Origin: CAIRDP01 sp037138335 | GTDB taxonomy: Bacteria; Bacteroidota; Bacteroidia; Bacteroidales; FEN-979 | Direction: 5' to 3' | Assembly: GCA_037138335.1 (NCBI GenBank) | Contig: JBAXIO010000001.1 | Location: 248,001 to 312,000, forward strand | Length of the DNA: 64,000 nt | Part shown: positions 16,089 to 23,909 of the stretch, piece after piece | Position numbering within the stretch: position 1 is the stretch's first letter | How the letters are laid out: every line of letters begins with the position of its first letter | Notes under the pieces: model-generated | What the model was told of the DNA's origin: nothing | The model's input: only the letters and a program-made list of their open reading frames with translations | Databases searched by the model: none | Translations under genes and position numbers: made by a program

Positions 16089-18992
16089 TTATCTTGCCGC
16101 ATGTGATTCACGTATAAAGCATTGAATCACTTTAATGTTTGCAATTAAATACACATTGCTGATAAATTCAACGCTGATCTTCCGTCCTCTGGCAGTTTCA
16201 AGAGGCAGATTTTCATACCGCACATGTTCTTTCTGTTGTAATTCCGAAAATTTATCTTTATTTGCGATAATATCTTTCAGAAATCCTATTTCCCAGATAG
16301 CTTTTTCAAGGAATTGTTCTTTTGAGTAACTCAACAGCTCAACCAAATATGGATTCACATCCTTAATCTTCCCGGTTTCGGCATCGAGGATAAGTATCCC
16401 TTCTTTTGCCGATTCAAAAAGGCGGCGGTACCGGGTTTCCGAAATGGACATAGCCTCTATTGCCAACTTGTTGGTTGTAATATCGGAGAATGTAATAACC
16501 AGTCCGTCGATGCGGTCATCGAGGGTGCGGTAAGGCATGATCCGTACATTAAACCACCTGTTGTTGTGTGTTTTAATCGCGGTTTCAACAGAGATCAGGG
16601 ATTTAAGTACCTGGCGGGCATGGCTTTCAATTTCAGGATACTCCAGGTCGGTAACCAGGTCGGTGAATGGACGGCCGATATCAGTATTACGCAGTTTGAT
16701 TATATTGCATACCTGATCGGTGAACCTGCGGATATTCAGTCCTTTGTCGAGGAATAATGTCGCTATCTCAATGCTGTTGAGCAGGTTTTTCATATCATCG
16801 TTTGCCCTTATATAATCGCTTACCTTGCTCTGCAACTCTATATTCAATGTTTGCAGTTCTTCATTCAGGCTTTGCATCTCTTCCTTGGAAGTGGTAAGCT
16901 CCTCGTTGGTTGATTGCAGTTCCTCGTTTGTAGATTGCAGTTCCTCGTTTGTAGATTTTTGTTCTTCCTGGGTTGTCTGCATTTCTTCTCGGGTGCTTTG
17001 CAGATCTTCATAACATCGTTTCAGTTCAAGCTCCAGTTCCTTATACTTGATACCCGGCATTCGTTTCCCTGACTTCAGGTTTACTATCTCAGGTTCAGGT
17101 ATTGCAGGTACGTCGGTAAAGATTATTAAAACCATGCCTCTCAGGGAATCGGGGTTTTCAATCCGTTGAACTGTAATGTCAATAAACGGGTTATCCGCAG
17201 TGTTACTCAATATAATGTTATGCACGGTCACAGGGTCAAAACTCTGCATGGCTTTACGCAGGGCCCCGGGCAATACCTCCCTCAATCCCGGGCGCGACAT
17301 TGCGTGAATATTCCAGTTTGCTTTTCCTGCAACTGGTTCAAGGTACTTGCCTATGCGGCCTGTCATGTAGATTATGTCGCCTGTGACGTTGACTAAAACA
17401 CTGGCAGGTGAAAAACGCTGAAGCAAAAGCTGATCGGTAAGGACCTGGATATTTTCAACAGGTTTGACAGAAATTTTCATATCAGGTGTTACTGCTTTTT
17501 TAGGATAAAAGGAGCTGGGGAAATCAATAAGTTCAGTTGCCCTGTATGTGGCTGAGCGTTTAAAGATCTTTAATTTGGCATCCACATCTTCAAACCCTTC
17601 GGAACGGGGTCCAAGGGTTTCGGCCGTGCCAAGGATCATAATCCCCCCGGGCTTAAGGCTGTAATTAAACAGGGCGATCACTTTTTTTTGCAATTCGGGC
17701 TCCATATAGATGAGCATATTGCGGCAGGTAAGTATATTGAGCTTTGTAAATGGCGGGTCTTTGATCACATTCTGGGATGCAAACACCACCATCTCGCGTA
17801 TCTCTGTATTCAGACGGTAGTTGTCCAGTCCCGCAGTAAAAAACTTGTTCAACCTCTCAGTCGTTACATCCGCAGAAATATTTGAGGAGAAAATACCTTT
17901 ACGGGCCTCGTCAATAGCATCCTGGTCGAGATCGGTGGCAAATATCTGCAGGCTTAAGTTTTTTTGATTTCTGAATTTCTCCATCACTTCTTTAAAAACC
18001 ATAGCCAGCGAATAGGCCTCTTCACCTGTTGAGCAGCCCGGTGCCCAGGCACGGAGAATATATCCGTTGGGTAATTCGTCGATCAGCGCAGGTAAAATAT
18101 CTTCTTTAAGAATTTCCCATACGGCCTTGTCACGGAAAAAGCTGGTAACGCCGATAAGCAATTCTTTAAACAGAATCTCAACCTCTTTGGGATTTTCCTG
18201 CAGAAAGCGAACGTAATTGCTTATTTTATCGATCTGGTGGACTCCTTTTCGCCTTTCGATACGGCGGAAGAGAGTGTTTTTCTTATACAGCGAAAAATCA
18301 TGACCCGACTGTTCGCGAATCAGGATGATGATCTTATCGAGATTGCTTTTGTCTTTAGTATCAAAATCGGGATCAGTTTTAACTATCGGGACGAACTTAA
18401 GGAAAGCGATCAGCCTGGAAGGCAATTCCTCGGCAGACGCCACGATATCGGCAATTACCGCTTCGGTTGCGCTTCTTGGCATGCCATCGAATTTTGCTGT
18501 TACAGGATCCTGTATCAGCACAATACCGTTTTTTTCTTTAATGGCCTTCAGCCCCAGACTGCCATCGGAGCCCATGCCTGAAAGAATGATCCCGATTGCT
18601 TTTTCCTGCCTGTCGTCAGCCAGGGACCTGAAGAAAATATCAACCGGCAAACGCAAACCACGGGATTCAACCGGGTCAAACAGGTTCAACACTCCGTTCA
18701 GGAGCGACAAGCTCTTATTCGGGGGTATTACGTATACATAATTGGGTTTCACTTTAAGCCCGTCGCTTGCCTGGAATACCTTCATCGGGGTAATGCGTTG
18801 CAATAATTCAGGCATAATACCAGTATGGGTCGGATCGAGGTGCTGGATGACAACGAAAGCCATACCGCTGTCTTTAGGCATGCTTCTGAAAAACAACTCC
18901 AATGCTTCGAGCCCGCCTGCAGAGGCGCCGATACCCACGATGGGAAACTGGGTGCGGTCTGGTCCTGCAGATCTTTGTTTTGTAGTACTCAT
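16089..18992 (-). CDS. CheB-CheR-PAS fusion protein
   Basis: 967 residues. A CheB methylesterase domain (about 15-200) keeps S24 in GASAGG, H51 in QHLDP and D143 in GMGSDG. A CheR methyltransferase domain follows (about 210-480; LIGVTSFFRDK, then APGCSTGEEAYSLAMV). A long heptad-rich coiled coil around 640-730 repeats STNEELQ. Two PAS-type domains end the protein, with no kinase core. Such fusions are usually part of signalling arrays or general stress pathways rather than classical chemotaxis; no Che receptor or CheA is near. It starts a four-gene operon ending in the regulator next to gvpA. Confidence 0.88.
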   Translation of the reverse strand: MSTTKQRSAGPDRTQFPIVGIGASAGGLEALELFFRSMPKDSGMAFVVIQHLDPTHTGIMPELLQRITPMKVFQASDGLKVKPNYVYVIPPNKSLSLLNGVLNLFDPVESRGLRLPVDIFFRSLADDRQEKAIGIILSGMGSDGSLGLKAIKEKNGIVLIQDPVTAKFDGMPRSATEAVIADIVASAEELPSRLIAFLKFVPIVKTDPDFDTKDKSNLDKIIILIREQSGHDFSLYKKNTLFRRIERRKGVHQIDKISNYVRFLQENPKEVEILFKELLIGVTSFFRDKAVWEILKEDILPALIDELPNGYILRAWAPGCSTGEEAYSLAMVFKEVMEKFRNQKNLSLQIFATDLDQDAIDEARKGIFSSNISADVTTERLNKFFTAGLDNYRLNTEIREMVVFASQNVIKDPPFTKLNILTCRNMLIYMEPELQKKVIALFNYSLKPGGIMILGTAETLGPRSEGFEDVDAKLKIFKRSATYRATELIDFPSSFYPKKAVTPDMKISVKPVENIQVLTDQLLLQRFSPASVLVNVTGDIIYMTGRIGKYLEPVAGKANWNIHAMSRPGLREVLPGALRKAMQSFDPVTVHNIILSNTADNPFIDITVQRIENPDSLRGMVLIIFTDVPAIPEPEIVNLKSGKRMPGIKYKELELELKRCYEDLQSTREEMQTTQEEQKSTNEELQSTNEELQSTNEELTTSKEEMQSLNEELQTLNIELQSKVSDYIRANDDMKNLLNSIEIATLFLDKGLNIRRFTDQVCNIIKLRNTDIGRPFTDLVTDLEYPEIESHARQVLKSLISVETAIKTHNNRWFNVRIMPYRTLDDRIDGLVITFSDITTNKLAIEAMSISETRYRRLFESAKEGILILDAETGKIKDVNPYLVELLSYSKEQFLEKAIWEIGFLKDIIANKDKFSELQQKEHVRYENLPLETARGRKISVEFISNVYLIANIKVIQCFIRESHAAR

Positions 18993-19205
18993 GAATGTTT
19001 TTTTTTGAATTTCAACACCTTATGACCTATAAAAGTAATTTAAAAATTGGCGGATTCCTAATTAATTTGCATTTTGCAGGACAAACCAGTCTATACTGCT
19101 TTTCCCGGAAAGGGAAAGATGATAAGTTGTCCCGGTTTCTCCGGCGCTTGCCGGATGATAGCAAAAATAATGCTGGATTATGCTTATAATTCAGATTTCG
19201 GTTCG

Positions 19206-19213
19206 TATCTTTG
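19206..19213 (+). promoter_or_regulatory. Bacteroidota-type -7 element upstream of tRNA-Pro
   Basis: TATCTTTG fits the TAnnTTTG -7 consensus of Bacteroidota and lies about 85 bp before the tRNA. No clear TTTG -33 element is at the expected distance. The 306 bp between the CheB-CheR gene and the tRNA (18993-19298) hold no other feature I can support. Confidence 0.4.
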
Positions 19214-19298
19214 CACCGCTTTTAAAAGGAGTGAAAGGGAAAATAATCAAACCTTCAGCAAAGCTTACACACCCTTCTCTGCATTAAAGAACAAATCT

Positions 19299-19373
19299 CG
19301 GGGTATAGCGCAGCCTGGCTAGCGCACCTGGTTTGGGACCAGGGGGTCGCAGGTTCGAATCCTGCTACCCCGA
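19299..19373 (+). tRNA. tRNA-Pro (anticodon TGG)
   Basis: This is a complete cloverleaf. The acceptor arms CGGGGTA and TACCCCG pair fully, with discriminator A at 19373. The anticodon stem CCTGG/CCAGG encloses the loop TTTGGGA with TGG at 19334-19336, and the T arm has GGTTCGAATCC. CCA is not encoded. Confidence 0.95.
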
Positions 19374-19407
19374 CAAGACAAGGCTCCCGGCACGAAGTGC
19401 CAGGACG

Positions 19408-19457
19408 TAAAACAAAAAAAAGGATCCAGGTTTACCTGAGATCCTTTTTTTGTTTTA
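19408..19457. terminator. Bidirectional terminator between tRNA-Pro and the LTXXQ gene
   Basis: A long inverted repeat: an A-rich arm, GGATC CAGG, loop TTTA, CCTG A GATCC and a T-rich arm. The A8/T7 tracts flank a 9-bp stem with one bulged A, so it should terminate both the plus-strand tRNA and the minus-strand gene downstream of it. Two smaller hairpins lie on either side (GGCAC-GAA-GTGCC at 19389; CCCGC-GAA-GCGGG at 19466). Confidence 0.8.
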
Positions 19458-19493
19458 GGACTGAGCCCGCGAAGCGGGCAGGGGAGGGTTGTT

Positions 19494-19901
19494 TTATTTC
19501 TGTCGACCCGGTTGCATATGGCTTCGCCTGTCGGCCATCATCTTTTGATAGGACTTAAACTGCTCAGCAGTGAGTATGCCTTTAAATTCAGAATCGATTT
19601 GCTTATTCATGGTTTCGAAAGACTTTCTCCTGACAGCAGTATCCTCAATTTCTCTTAAGTCATGCATTTTTTCGGTATACTTAAGATTAATGGCGTAGAC
19701 TTTCGGCTCCTGTGCTGCAGTTAATTTAAGATCTGTTTTCATCATTTCTGTCTGATGTTTGGCACGGTCTTCGGGAGTCCTTGAGGGTTGCTGGGCAATG
19801 GCAGCTGAACCCGCGAGGAAATTCAACATGACCAGGAGACTCAAAAGAAGAATTGATTTCTGATAAAATTTGAAATTCGTATGCATGGTTATATAAGTCA
19901 T
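19494..19901 (-). CDS. Exported LTXXQ/Spy-like helical protein
   Basis: 135 residues. A signal peptide occupies about 1-36 (hydrophobic SILLLSLLVMLNFLAGSAAI, then AQQ). The mature part is a charged helical protein with LKLTAAQEPKV near 77 and ILTAEQFKSYQKMM near 110, the LT..Q pattern of periplasmic Spy/CpxP-like proteins. These are usually envelope chaperones or stress-sensing proteins. The start could instead be M6 at 19886. The gene runs toward the bidirectional terminator and is 36 bp downstream of the YceI gene. Confidence 0.75.
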   Translation of the reverse strand: MTYITMHTNFKFYQKSILLLSLLVMLNFLAGSAAIAQQPSRTPEDRAKHQTEMMKTDLKLTAAQEPKVYAINLKYTEKMHDLREIEDTAVRRKSFETMNKQIDSEFKGILTAEQFKSYQKMMADRRSHMQPGRQK

Positions 19902-19937
19902 CGGGTTATTTTTTAGTTAATTTTACGATAGATGTTG

Positions 19938-20537
19938 TTATTTCTTTTCCGGGAGAAACTCGAGGTTGACTTTTATCTCAACGTCTTTGCCTACAACAGC
20001 ACCGCCGGCTTCGGTCAGGGTGTTCCATTTGAGGTTATAATCAAAACGGTTGATGGTCGTACTTGCTTTAAAAGCGATATGCGTGTTGCCCCAGGGATCC
20101 TTGGCCGTTCCGCCGTATGTTACGTCGAATGTGACAGGTTTGGTTATGTCGCGTATTGTTAATTCCCCTTTCAGCTGGTATTTGTTATCCTTGATTTTTT
20201 TGAAGGCAATGCTTTTAAACGTAATCTTCGGGTACTTTTCAGCATTGAAGAAATCATCTGATTTCAGATGTTTATCGCGCATTTCATTATCGGTGTTAAT
20301 GCTTGAAACGTCGGCCGTGAAATTAATTTTAGCATCTGTAAAGTCGGCTTTGGATGCTTCCATGCTGCCATTGAATGTTTTAAAACTGCCTTCCACTTCT
20401 GAAATAACCAGGTGGGTGGCTGTGAATTTGATGGAGGAATGCGCATAATCGGCGTTCCATTTTGTCTGGGCTGAAGAAAACTGGCTAAATGCCAGGGTAA
20501 AACCTGCAATGATCAATAATCTGCTGATGTTTTTCAT
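19938..20537 (-). CDS. YceI family exported protein
   Basis: 199 residues. A signal peptide (about 1-23, ending SSAQ) leads to a YceI lipocalin-like domain over the rest. It shows the start KWNADYAHSSIKFTATHLVI, DKHLKSDDFFNAEKYPKITF and GELTIRDITKPVTFDVTYGG, then VGKDVEIKVNLEF. YceI proteins bind isoprenoids or other lipids in the periplasm. A sigma-54-like sequence with a poor -12 element is about 50 bp upstream. Confidence 0.93.
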   Translation of the reverse strand: MKNISRLLIIAGFTLAFSQFSSAQTKWNADYAHSSIKFTATHLVISEVEGSFKTFNGSMEASKADFTDAKINFTADVSSINTDNEMRDKHLKSDDFFNAEKYPKITFKSIAFKKIKDNKYQLKGELTIRDITKPVTFDVTYGGTAKDPWGNTHIAFKASTTINRFDYNLKWNTLTEAGGAVVGKDVEIKVNLEFLPEKK

Positions 20538-20657
20538 AATCCTGTTAAATTTAATTGGAATTACTAATTGAAATTGTACTAATAAGGTGTCAAAAATTGT
20601 GCCAGCCTGTATTTTGACATCCTTGCTGCAGATCGCAGCTGTTCTTTGATGCCGAAG

Positions 20658-21407
20658 CTAATCCTTTATACATCGCAGTGACAGGGCACTGGAATTGTAT
20701 TCCTCGTATAATTCGGCTTCTGTGCCCTTTCTGATCATCTGGAGAGCCACGGTTGTTGAATTCGAGATAGTCTCGGAAGACCAGAAATAGCCTGCGTTAT
20801 GCACATCGATCCACGACTGTGTCGTGAAATCGAAGTAACCGCCAGGGAAGGCTGTGAACTGGCTTGTGTTTGTGGCTCCGACATTGGGGACCCACCAATC
20901 CCTGTTTCCGGTTGATTTTAATTTCCCCCCGGCCACCTGGGTCCCGCCGAGAACCCTGATAAGTGCTTTCCAGTCCTTGCTGTCGGGCACATGCCAGCCG
21001 GCCGGGCATATTCCCTGGGCGCCTGCTGTTGTTTCATAATGCATCAATTCTTCCCATTGGTACAATCCTCCCCAGAGGTCACAATTTACAAAATCGTTAC
21101 CGTAACAGTATTTCTCTACAATCTCATTCTTCGTTTGCGTCTGGTTCTGGCTTTGATCAAGCCATTTCCCAAGGTTCAGGTTTTCTTTCATCCAGCACTG
21201 GGTTCCGATCACAACGGTATGGTAAACCTGCCCCCCATACTCGAAAGTCCCGCAGGAGGCAGAGTCGGAATGAACACTGTCTGCAACTGTCGTACCTGCA
21301 GGTATATTATGGACCGGCGGATTATTCTTCGGATTCTGCGCAAAGGTGCTGCAGGTGATCGTACATAAAAATACAACCATCCCTAATGTTGATTTTGCTG
21401 TCATCAT
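20658..21407 (-). CDS. Exported FISUMP-domain protein
   Basis: 249 residues. A signal peptide (about 1-23) precedes a Fibrobacter succinogenes major paralogous domain from about residue 50, with YHTVVIGTQCWMKENLN, CPAGWHVPDSKDWKAL and GYFWSSETISNSTTVALQM as landmarks, ending LSLRCIKD. These domains are common in surface or secreted proteins of Bacteroidota and Fibrobacteres and their role is not well defined. There is no lipobox and no type IX sorting tail. I find no link in sequence to the neighbouring gas vesicle or RiPP genes. Confidence 0.85.
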   Translation of the reverse strand: MMTAKSTLGMVVFLCTITCSTFAQNPKNNPPVHNIPAGTTVADSVHSDSASCGTFEYGGQVYHTVVIGTQCWMKENLNLGKWLDQSQNQTQTKNEIVEKYCYGNDFVNCDLWGGLYQWEELMHYETTAGAQGICPAGWHVPDSKDWKALIRVLGGTQVAGGKLKSTGNRDWWVPNVGATNTSQFTAFPGGYFDFTTQSWIDVHNAGYFWSSETISNSTTVALQMIRKGTEAELYEEYNSSALSLRCIKD

Positions 21408-21437
21408 CAGGTAAAAGTAATGGAAAAAGGGGAAAAA

Positions 21438-22322
21438 TCAAAATTTATTTTCGGTGTCCCTGTTATAGGCGTATTCATGCCGGGCCGAAAGATCTTTAAT
21501 GCTTTTGGCCTTGGATATCCCCCCGCTGAGAATGTTGGTTATATCGTCGGTTTTTTCAATGTGCTTATTGTAAACTTCATTTTCAAGCTCCGCCAGTTCT
21601 TCTTTTGCCACATCCCTGAACAGGTTCCTGTCGGCAATAGCCTGCTTGAACAGCTCCCAGTGCCGGTCGTTATATCCTTCAAGGACTTTCCTCTTTTCTT
21701 CTTCATTCTCCCTCGCCTGGCGTTCGTAAAAGCTTTTCATGTCGGGGGAGAGTTTAAAGAAATCATAGTCTTTGGAAGTGATCTTATCGAGAAGCGTCTT
21801 TTCCCATGACAGAGTTTTCTTGTAGTTCTTCATGGTGTTTTCAACGAAATGATGCAGTTTGAGTGTGTCCATCATGGCTTCATACCCAAGTTTCACGAGT
21901 TGCTGGGAATCTATGGTCAGTTGCATGACAGCAAAGGTGATATTGGCCTGGTTGTAATACTCCTTTATGTTTGTAACACGTTTTGAGAGTTCTTCGAAAT
22001 TGACATGATTGTAATCCTGAACAGATACGTTCAGCCCATCCCACATCCAGGTGTTCAGACTGGAAAAATAAGCGAGGATCGCATTTTTCCTTTCATTAAA
22101 CACATGATTGTTCTGCCCGGTATGGATATTGAGGTTCGATTTCAGCAAGTCATTTTCCTCCATATTCCGGTCATGGATCTGGCTAAGGATGTCGGTAAGC
22201 ATCCTCACATCTGATTTGTCGGCGTTTTTCCTGCCCTGTGTGAAAATGAGATAACCTGCACCGATTATGAGTAAAATGGAGAAACAAACAAGTATAAACA
22301 ATACAAGGTTGACAGAGATCAT
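21438..22322 (-). CDS. Single-pass membrane coiled-coil protein of unknown function, divergent from the RiPP regulator
   Basis: 294 residues. One N-terminal transmembrane helix (about 5-27, VLFILVCFSILLIIGAGYLI) is followed by a soluble, mostly helical domain of about 265 residues without a family I recognise. The region 90-130 is richer in aromatic and polar residues (FSSLNTWMWDGLNVSVQDYN), and the rest is charged helix. Its promoter region has a sigma-54-like element and three 21-bp-spaced palindromes, arranged as in front of the RiPP precursor, so it is probably in the same regulon. It might be an immunity, sensing or secretion-accessory protein; the sequence does not decide. Confidence 0.8.
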   Translation of the reverse strand: MISVNLVLFILVCFSILLIIGAGYLIFTQGRKNADKSDVRMLTDILSQIHDRNMEENDLLKSNLNIHTGQNNHVFNERKNAILAYFSSLNTWMWDGLNVSVQDYNHVNFEELSKRVTNIKEYYNQANITFAVMQLTIDSQQLVKLGYEAMMDTLKLHHFVENTMKNYKKTLSWEKTLLDKITSKDYDFFKLSPDMKSFYERQARENEEEKRKVLEGYNDRHWELFKQAIADRNLFRDVAKEELAELENEVYNKHIEKTDDITNILSGGISKAKSIKDLSARHEYAYNRDTENKF

Positions 22323-22372
22323 GATATTCTGGTTTTAGCAGTGAAAAGCTTGTTATTATAATTGTAATTATC

Positions 22373-22388
22373 CGCAATAATTGTACCG
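22373..22388 (-). promoter_or_regulatory. Sigma-54-like promoter of the divergent membrane gene
   Basis: On the minus strand the element reads CGGTACAATTATTGCG. GG and GC are exactly 10 bases apart, and the core closely resembles the perfect element in front of the RiPP precursor. It departs from TGGCAC-N5-TTGCW at positions 1, 4 and 16. The start of the nearest palindrome is 54 bp from its upstream end, identical to the RiPP promoter. Confidence 0.6.
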
Positions 22389-22441
22389 TAAATGTAAATA
22401 CAAGTAAATGAGATAAATACATATATATTGTGTTTTTAAAG

Positions 22442-22500
22442 TGTAAAAAAATCATACAGTAGTGTAAAAATATTTTACAGTAGTGTAAAAATATTTGACA
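22442..22500. promoter_or_regulatory. Three phased 17-bp palindromes (regulator boxes)
   Basis: Boxes at 22442-22458, 22463-22479 and 22484-22500 follow TGTMAAAnnnTTTKACA and start exactly 21 bp apart, two helical turns. The middle copy is TGTAAAAATATTTTACA. They resemble the three boxes at 33683-33741 and are the likely binding sites of the adjacent NtrC-type regulator. Confidence 0.75.
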
Positions 22501-22517
22501 CTCTTTACGTATCTTAG

Positions 22518-22534
22518 TGTCAAATTATTTTACA
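22518..22534. promoter_or_regulatory. Fourth regulator box abutting the regulator start codon
   Basis: TGTCAAATTATTTTACA ends one base before the ATG at 22536. It is 34 bp from the third box and so out of the 21-bp phase. Its position suits autorepression of the regulator gene. Confidence 0.6.
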
Positions 22535-22535
22535 T

Positions 22536-23909
22536 ATGGCTGTAAAAGGAAACCTGCTTATCGTTGAAGACAATACCGAAATACTGGATTCCCTTACCCT
22601 GTTCCTGGAAGATGAATTCAGCATTGTTGTAGGGTTGAAGAATCCGGAATTAATCCCAACCACTTTACAAAACAGCTCTTTCGACCTTGTACTTCTGGAT
22701 ATGAACTTCACAGTCGGGTTGAATACAGGGAGCGAAGGCTTATACTGGTTAAAGGAGATCCTGAAGATTGACCCGACCCTGGGTGTGATCATGATGACCG
22801 CCTACGGGGATGTTGAACTGGCAGTAAAGGCAATGCGAAACGGGGCTTCTGATTTTGTGCTGAAGCCCTGGGATAACGAGAAACTCCTTGCCACCTTGTT
22901 TGCAGGCCTGAAGCTTCGCAGGTCCAATATGGAGATACAAAAGCTCAGGGGAAGGCAGAATCATCTTGTTGAGGAGCTAAACCAGAAATTCCCGGAGATC
23001 ATAGGCGAATGTCCTTCTATGAAACGGGTCATGGAGATTGTAGAGAAAGTTTCAAATACTGATGCGAATATTTTAATTACAGGGGAAAACGGGACAGGCA
23101 AAGGGCTTATAGCAAGGGAGATCCATAAACGGTCGATACGTTCAAAAGAAGCTATGATCACGGTCGATATGGGATCAATACCCCTGTCGTTATTTGAAAG
23201 TGAGATGTTCGGCCATGTAAAGGGGGCATTCACAGATGCCCGGCATGACAGGATAGGCCGGTTTGAGACTGCATCCGGGGGAACACTGTTCCTTGACGAG
23301 ATTGGGAACCTCTCATTAAACATGCAAACCAAGATCCTGAATGTTTTACAGGAGAAATATATTATCCCGCTCGGGACCAATAAAATTATCCCTATCGATA
23401 TCCGCCTGATCTGTGCTACCAATAAGAACCTGGAAAAGATGGTGATGGAAGGGCTTTTCAGGCAAGACCTTTTGTTCAGGATCAATACCATACAGGTTGA
23501 CCTGCCGCCCCTGAGGGAAAGAGGGAACGATATAAACCTGATGGCTGGCTACTTCCTGGATAAATTCGCTTCCAAATATGAACGGGGGAAAATGCACTTC
23601 TCCTCCGAGACCATCAATTCGATGCAGGAATACCTCTGGCCGGGAAATATCAGGGAATTGGAACATTCCATCGAAAAAGCGGTTATCCTGGCCGAAGGCG
23701 ATATTATTACGCCGGATGATCTTTTCCTTAAGAGGACAGCCGCCAGGATCATGCAGAAAAAGGAAGTCAACCCATCATTCAACGAAATTGAGAGGGACAT
23801 AATAAGGAGGGCCTTGTTGCGGAATAACGGGAACATGGTTACGACAGCAAGGGAACTGGGTGTGACTCGCCAGACAATCTACAATAAAATAAAGCGCTAT
23901 GGTCTCTAA
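22536..23909 (+). CDS. NtrC-family sigma-54 response regulator of the RiPP system
   Basis: 457 residues. The receiver domain (about 5-120) has E11/D12, acceptor D55 in LVLLDMNFTV and K110. The AAA+ domain has Walker A GENGTGKG at 183-190 and a contact loop that reads GAFTDA at 230-235, where GAFTGA is standard. A Fis-type helix-turn-helix covers about 418-457 (TTARELGVTRQTIYNKIKRY). It probably activates sigma-54 promoters at 33614 and 22373 through the palindromes. The kinase gene downstream overlaps it by 11 bp, so the two form a two-component pair. The unusual loop could affect sigma-54 contact. Confidence 0.9.
   Translation: MAVKGNLLIVEDNTEILDSLTLFLEDEFSIVVGLKNPELIPTTLQNSSFDLVLLDMNFTVGLNTGSEGLYWLKEILKIDPTLGVIMMTAYGDVELAVKAMRNGASDFVLKPWDNEKLLATLFAGLKLRRSNMEIQKLRGRQNHLVEELNQKFPEIIGECPSMKRVMEIVEKVSNTDANILITGENGTGKGLIAREIHKRSIRSKEAMITVDMGSIPLSLFESEMFGHVKGAFTDARHDRIGRFETASGGTLFLDEIGNLSLNMQTKILNVLQEKYIIPLGTNKIIPIDIRLICATNKNLEKMVMEGLFRQDLLFRINTIQVDLPPLRERGNDINLMAGYFLDKFASKYERGKMHFSSETINSMQEYLWPGNIRELEHSIEKAVILAEGDIITPDDLFLKRTAARIMQKKEVNPSFNEIERDIIRRALLRNNGNMVTTARELGVTRQTIYNKIKRYGL

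Noticed and set aside
16089..18992. Classical chemotaxis operon
   Set aside because: There is no CheA, CheW, CheY or receptor; the CheB-CheR fusion with PAS domains belongs to a signalling operon of another type.
19389..19478. Small hairpins GGCAC-GAA-GTGCC and CCCGC-GAA-GCGGG
   Set aside because: They are short and without T tracts; they flank the real terminator and are probably minor intergenic repeats.
22183..22455. 90-residue minus-strand ORF over the divergent control region
   Set aside because: It overlaps the start of the membrane coiled-coil gene and the promoter plus boxes; composition looks like translated AT-rich regulatory DNA.
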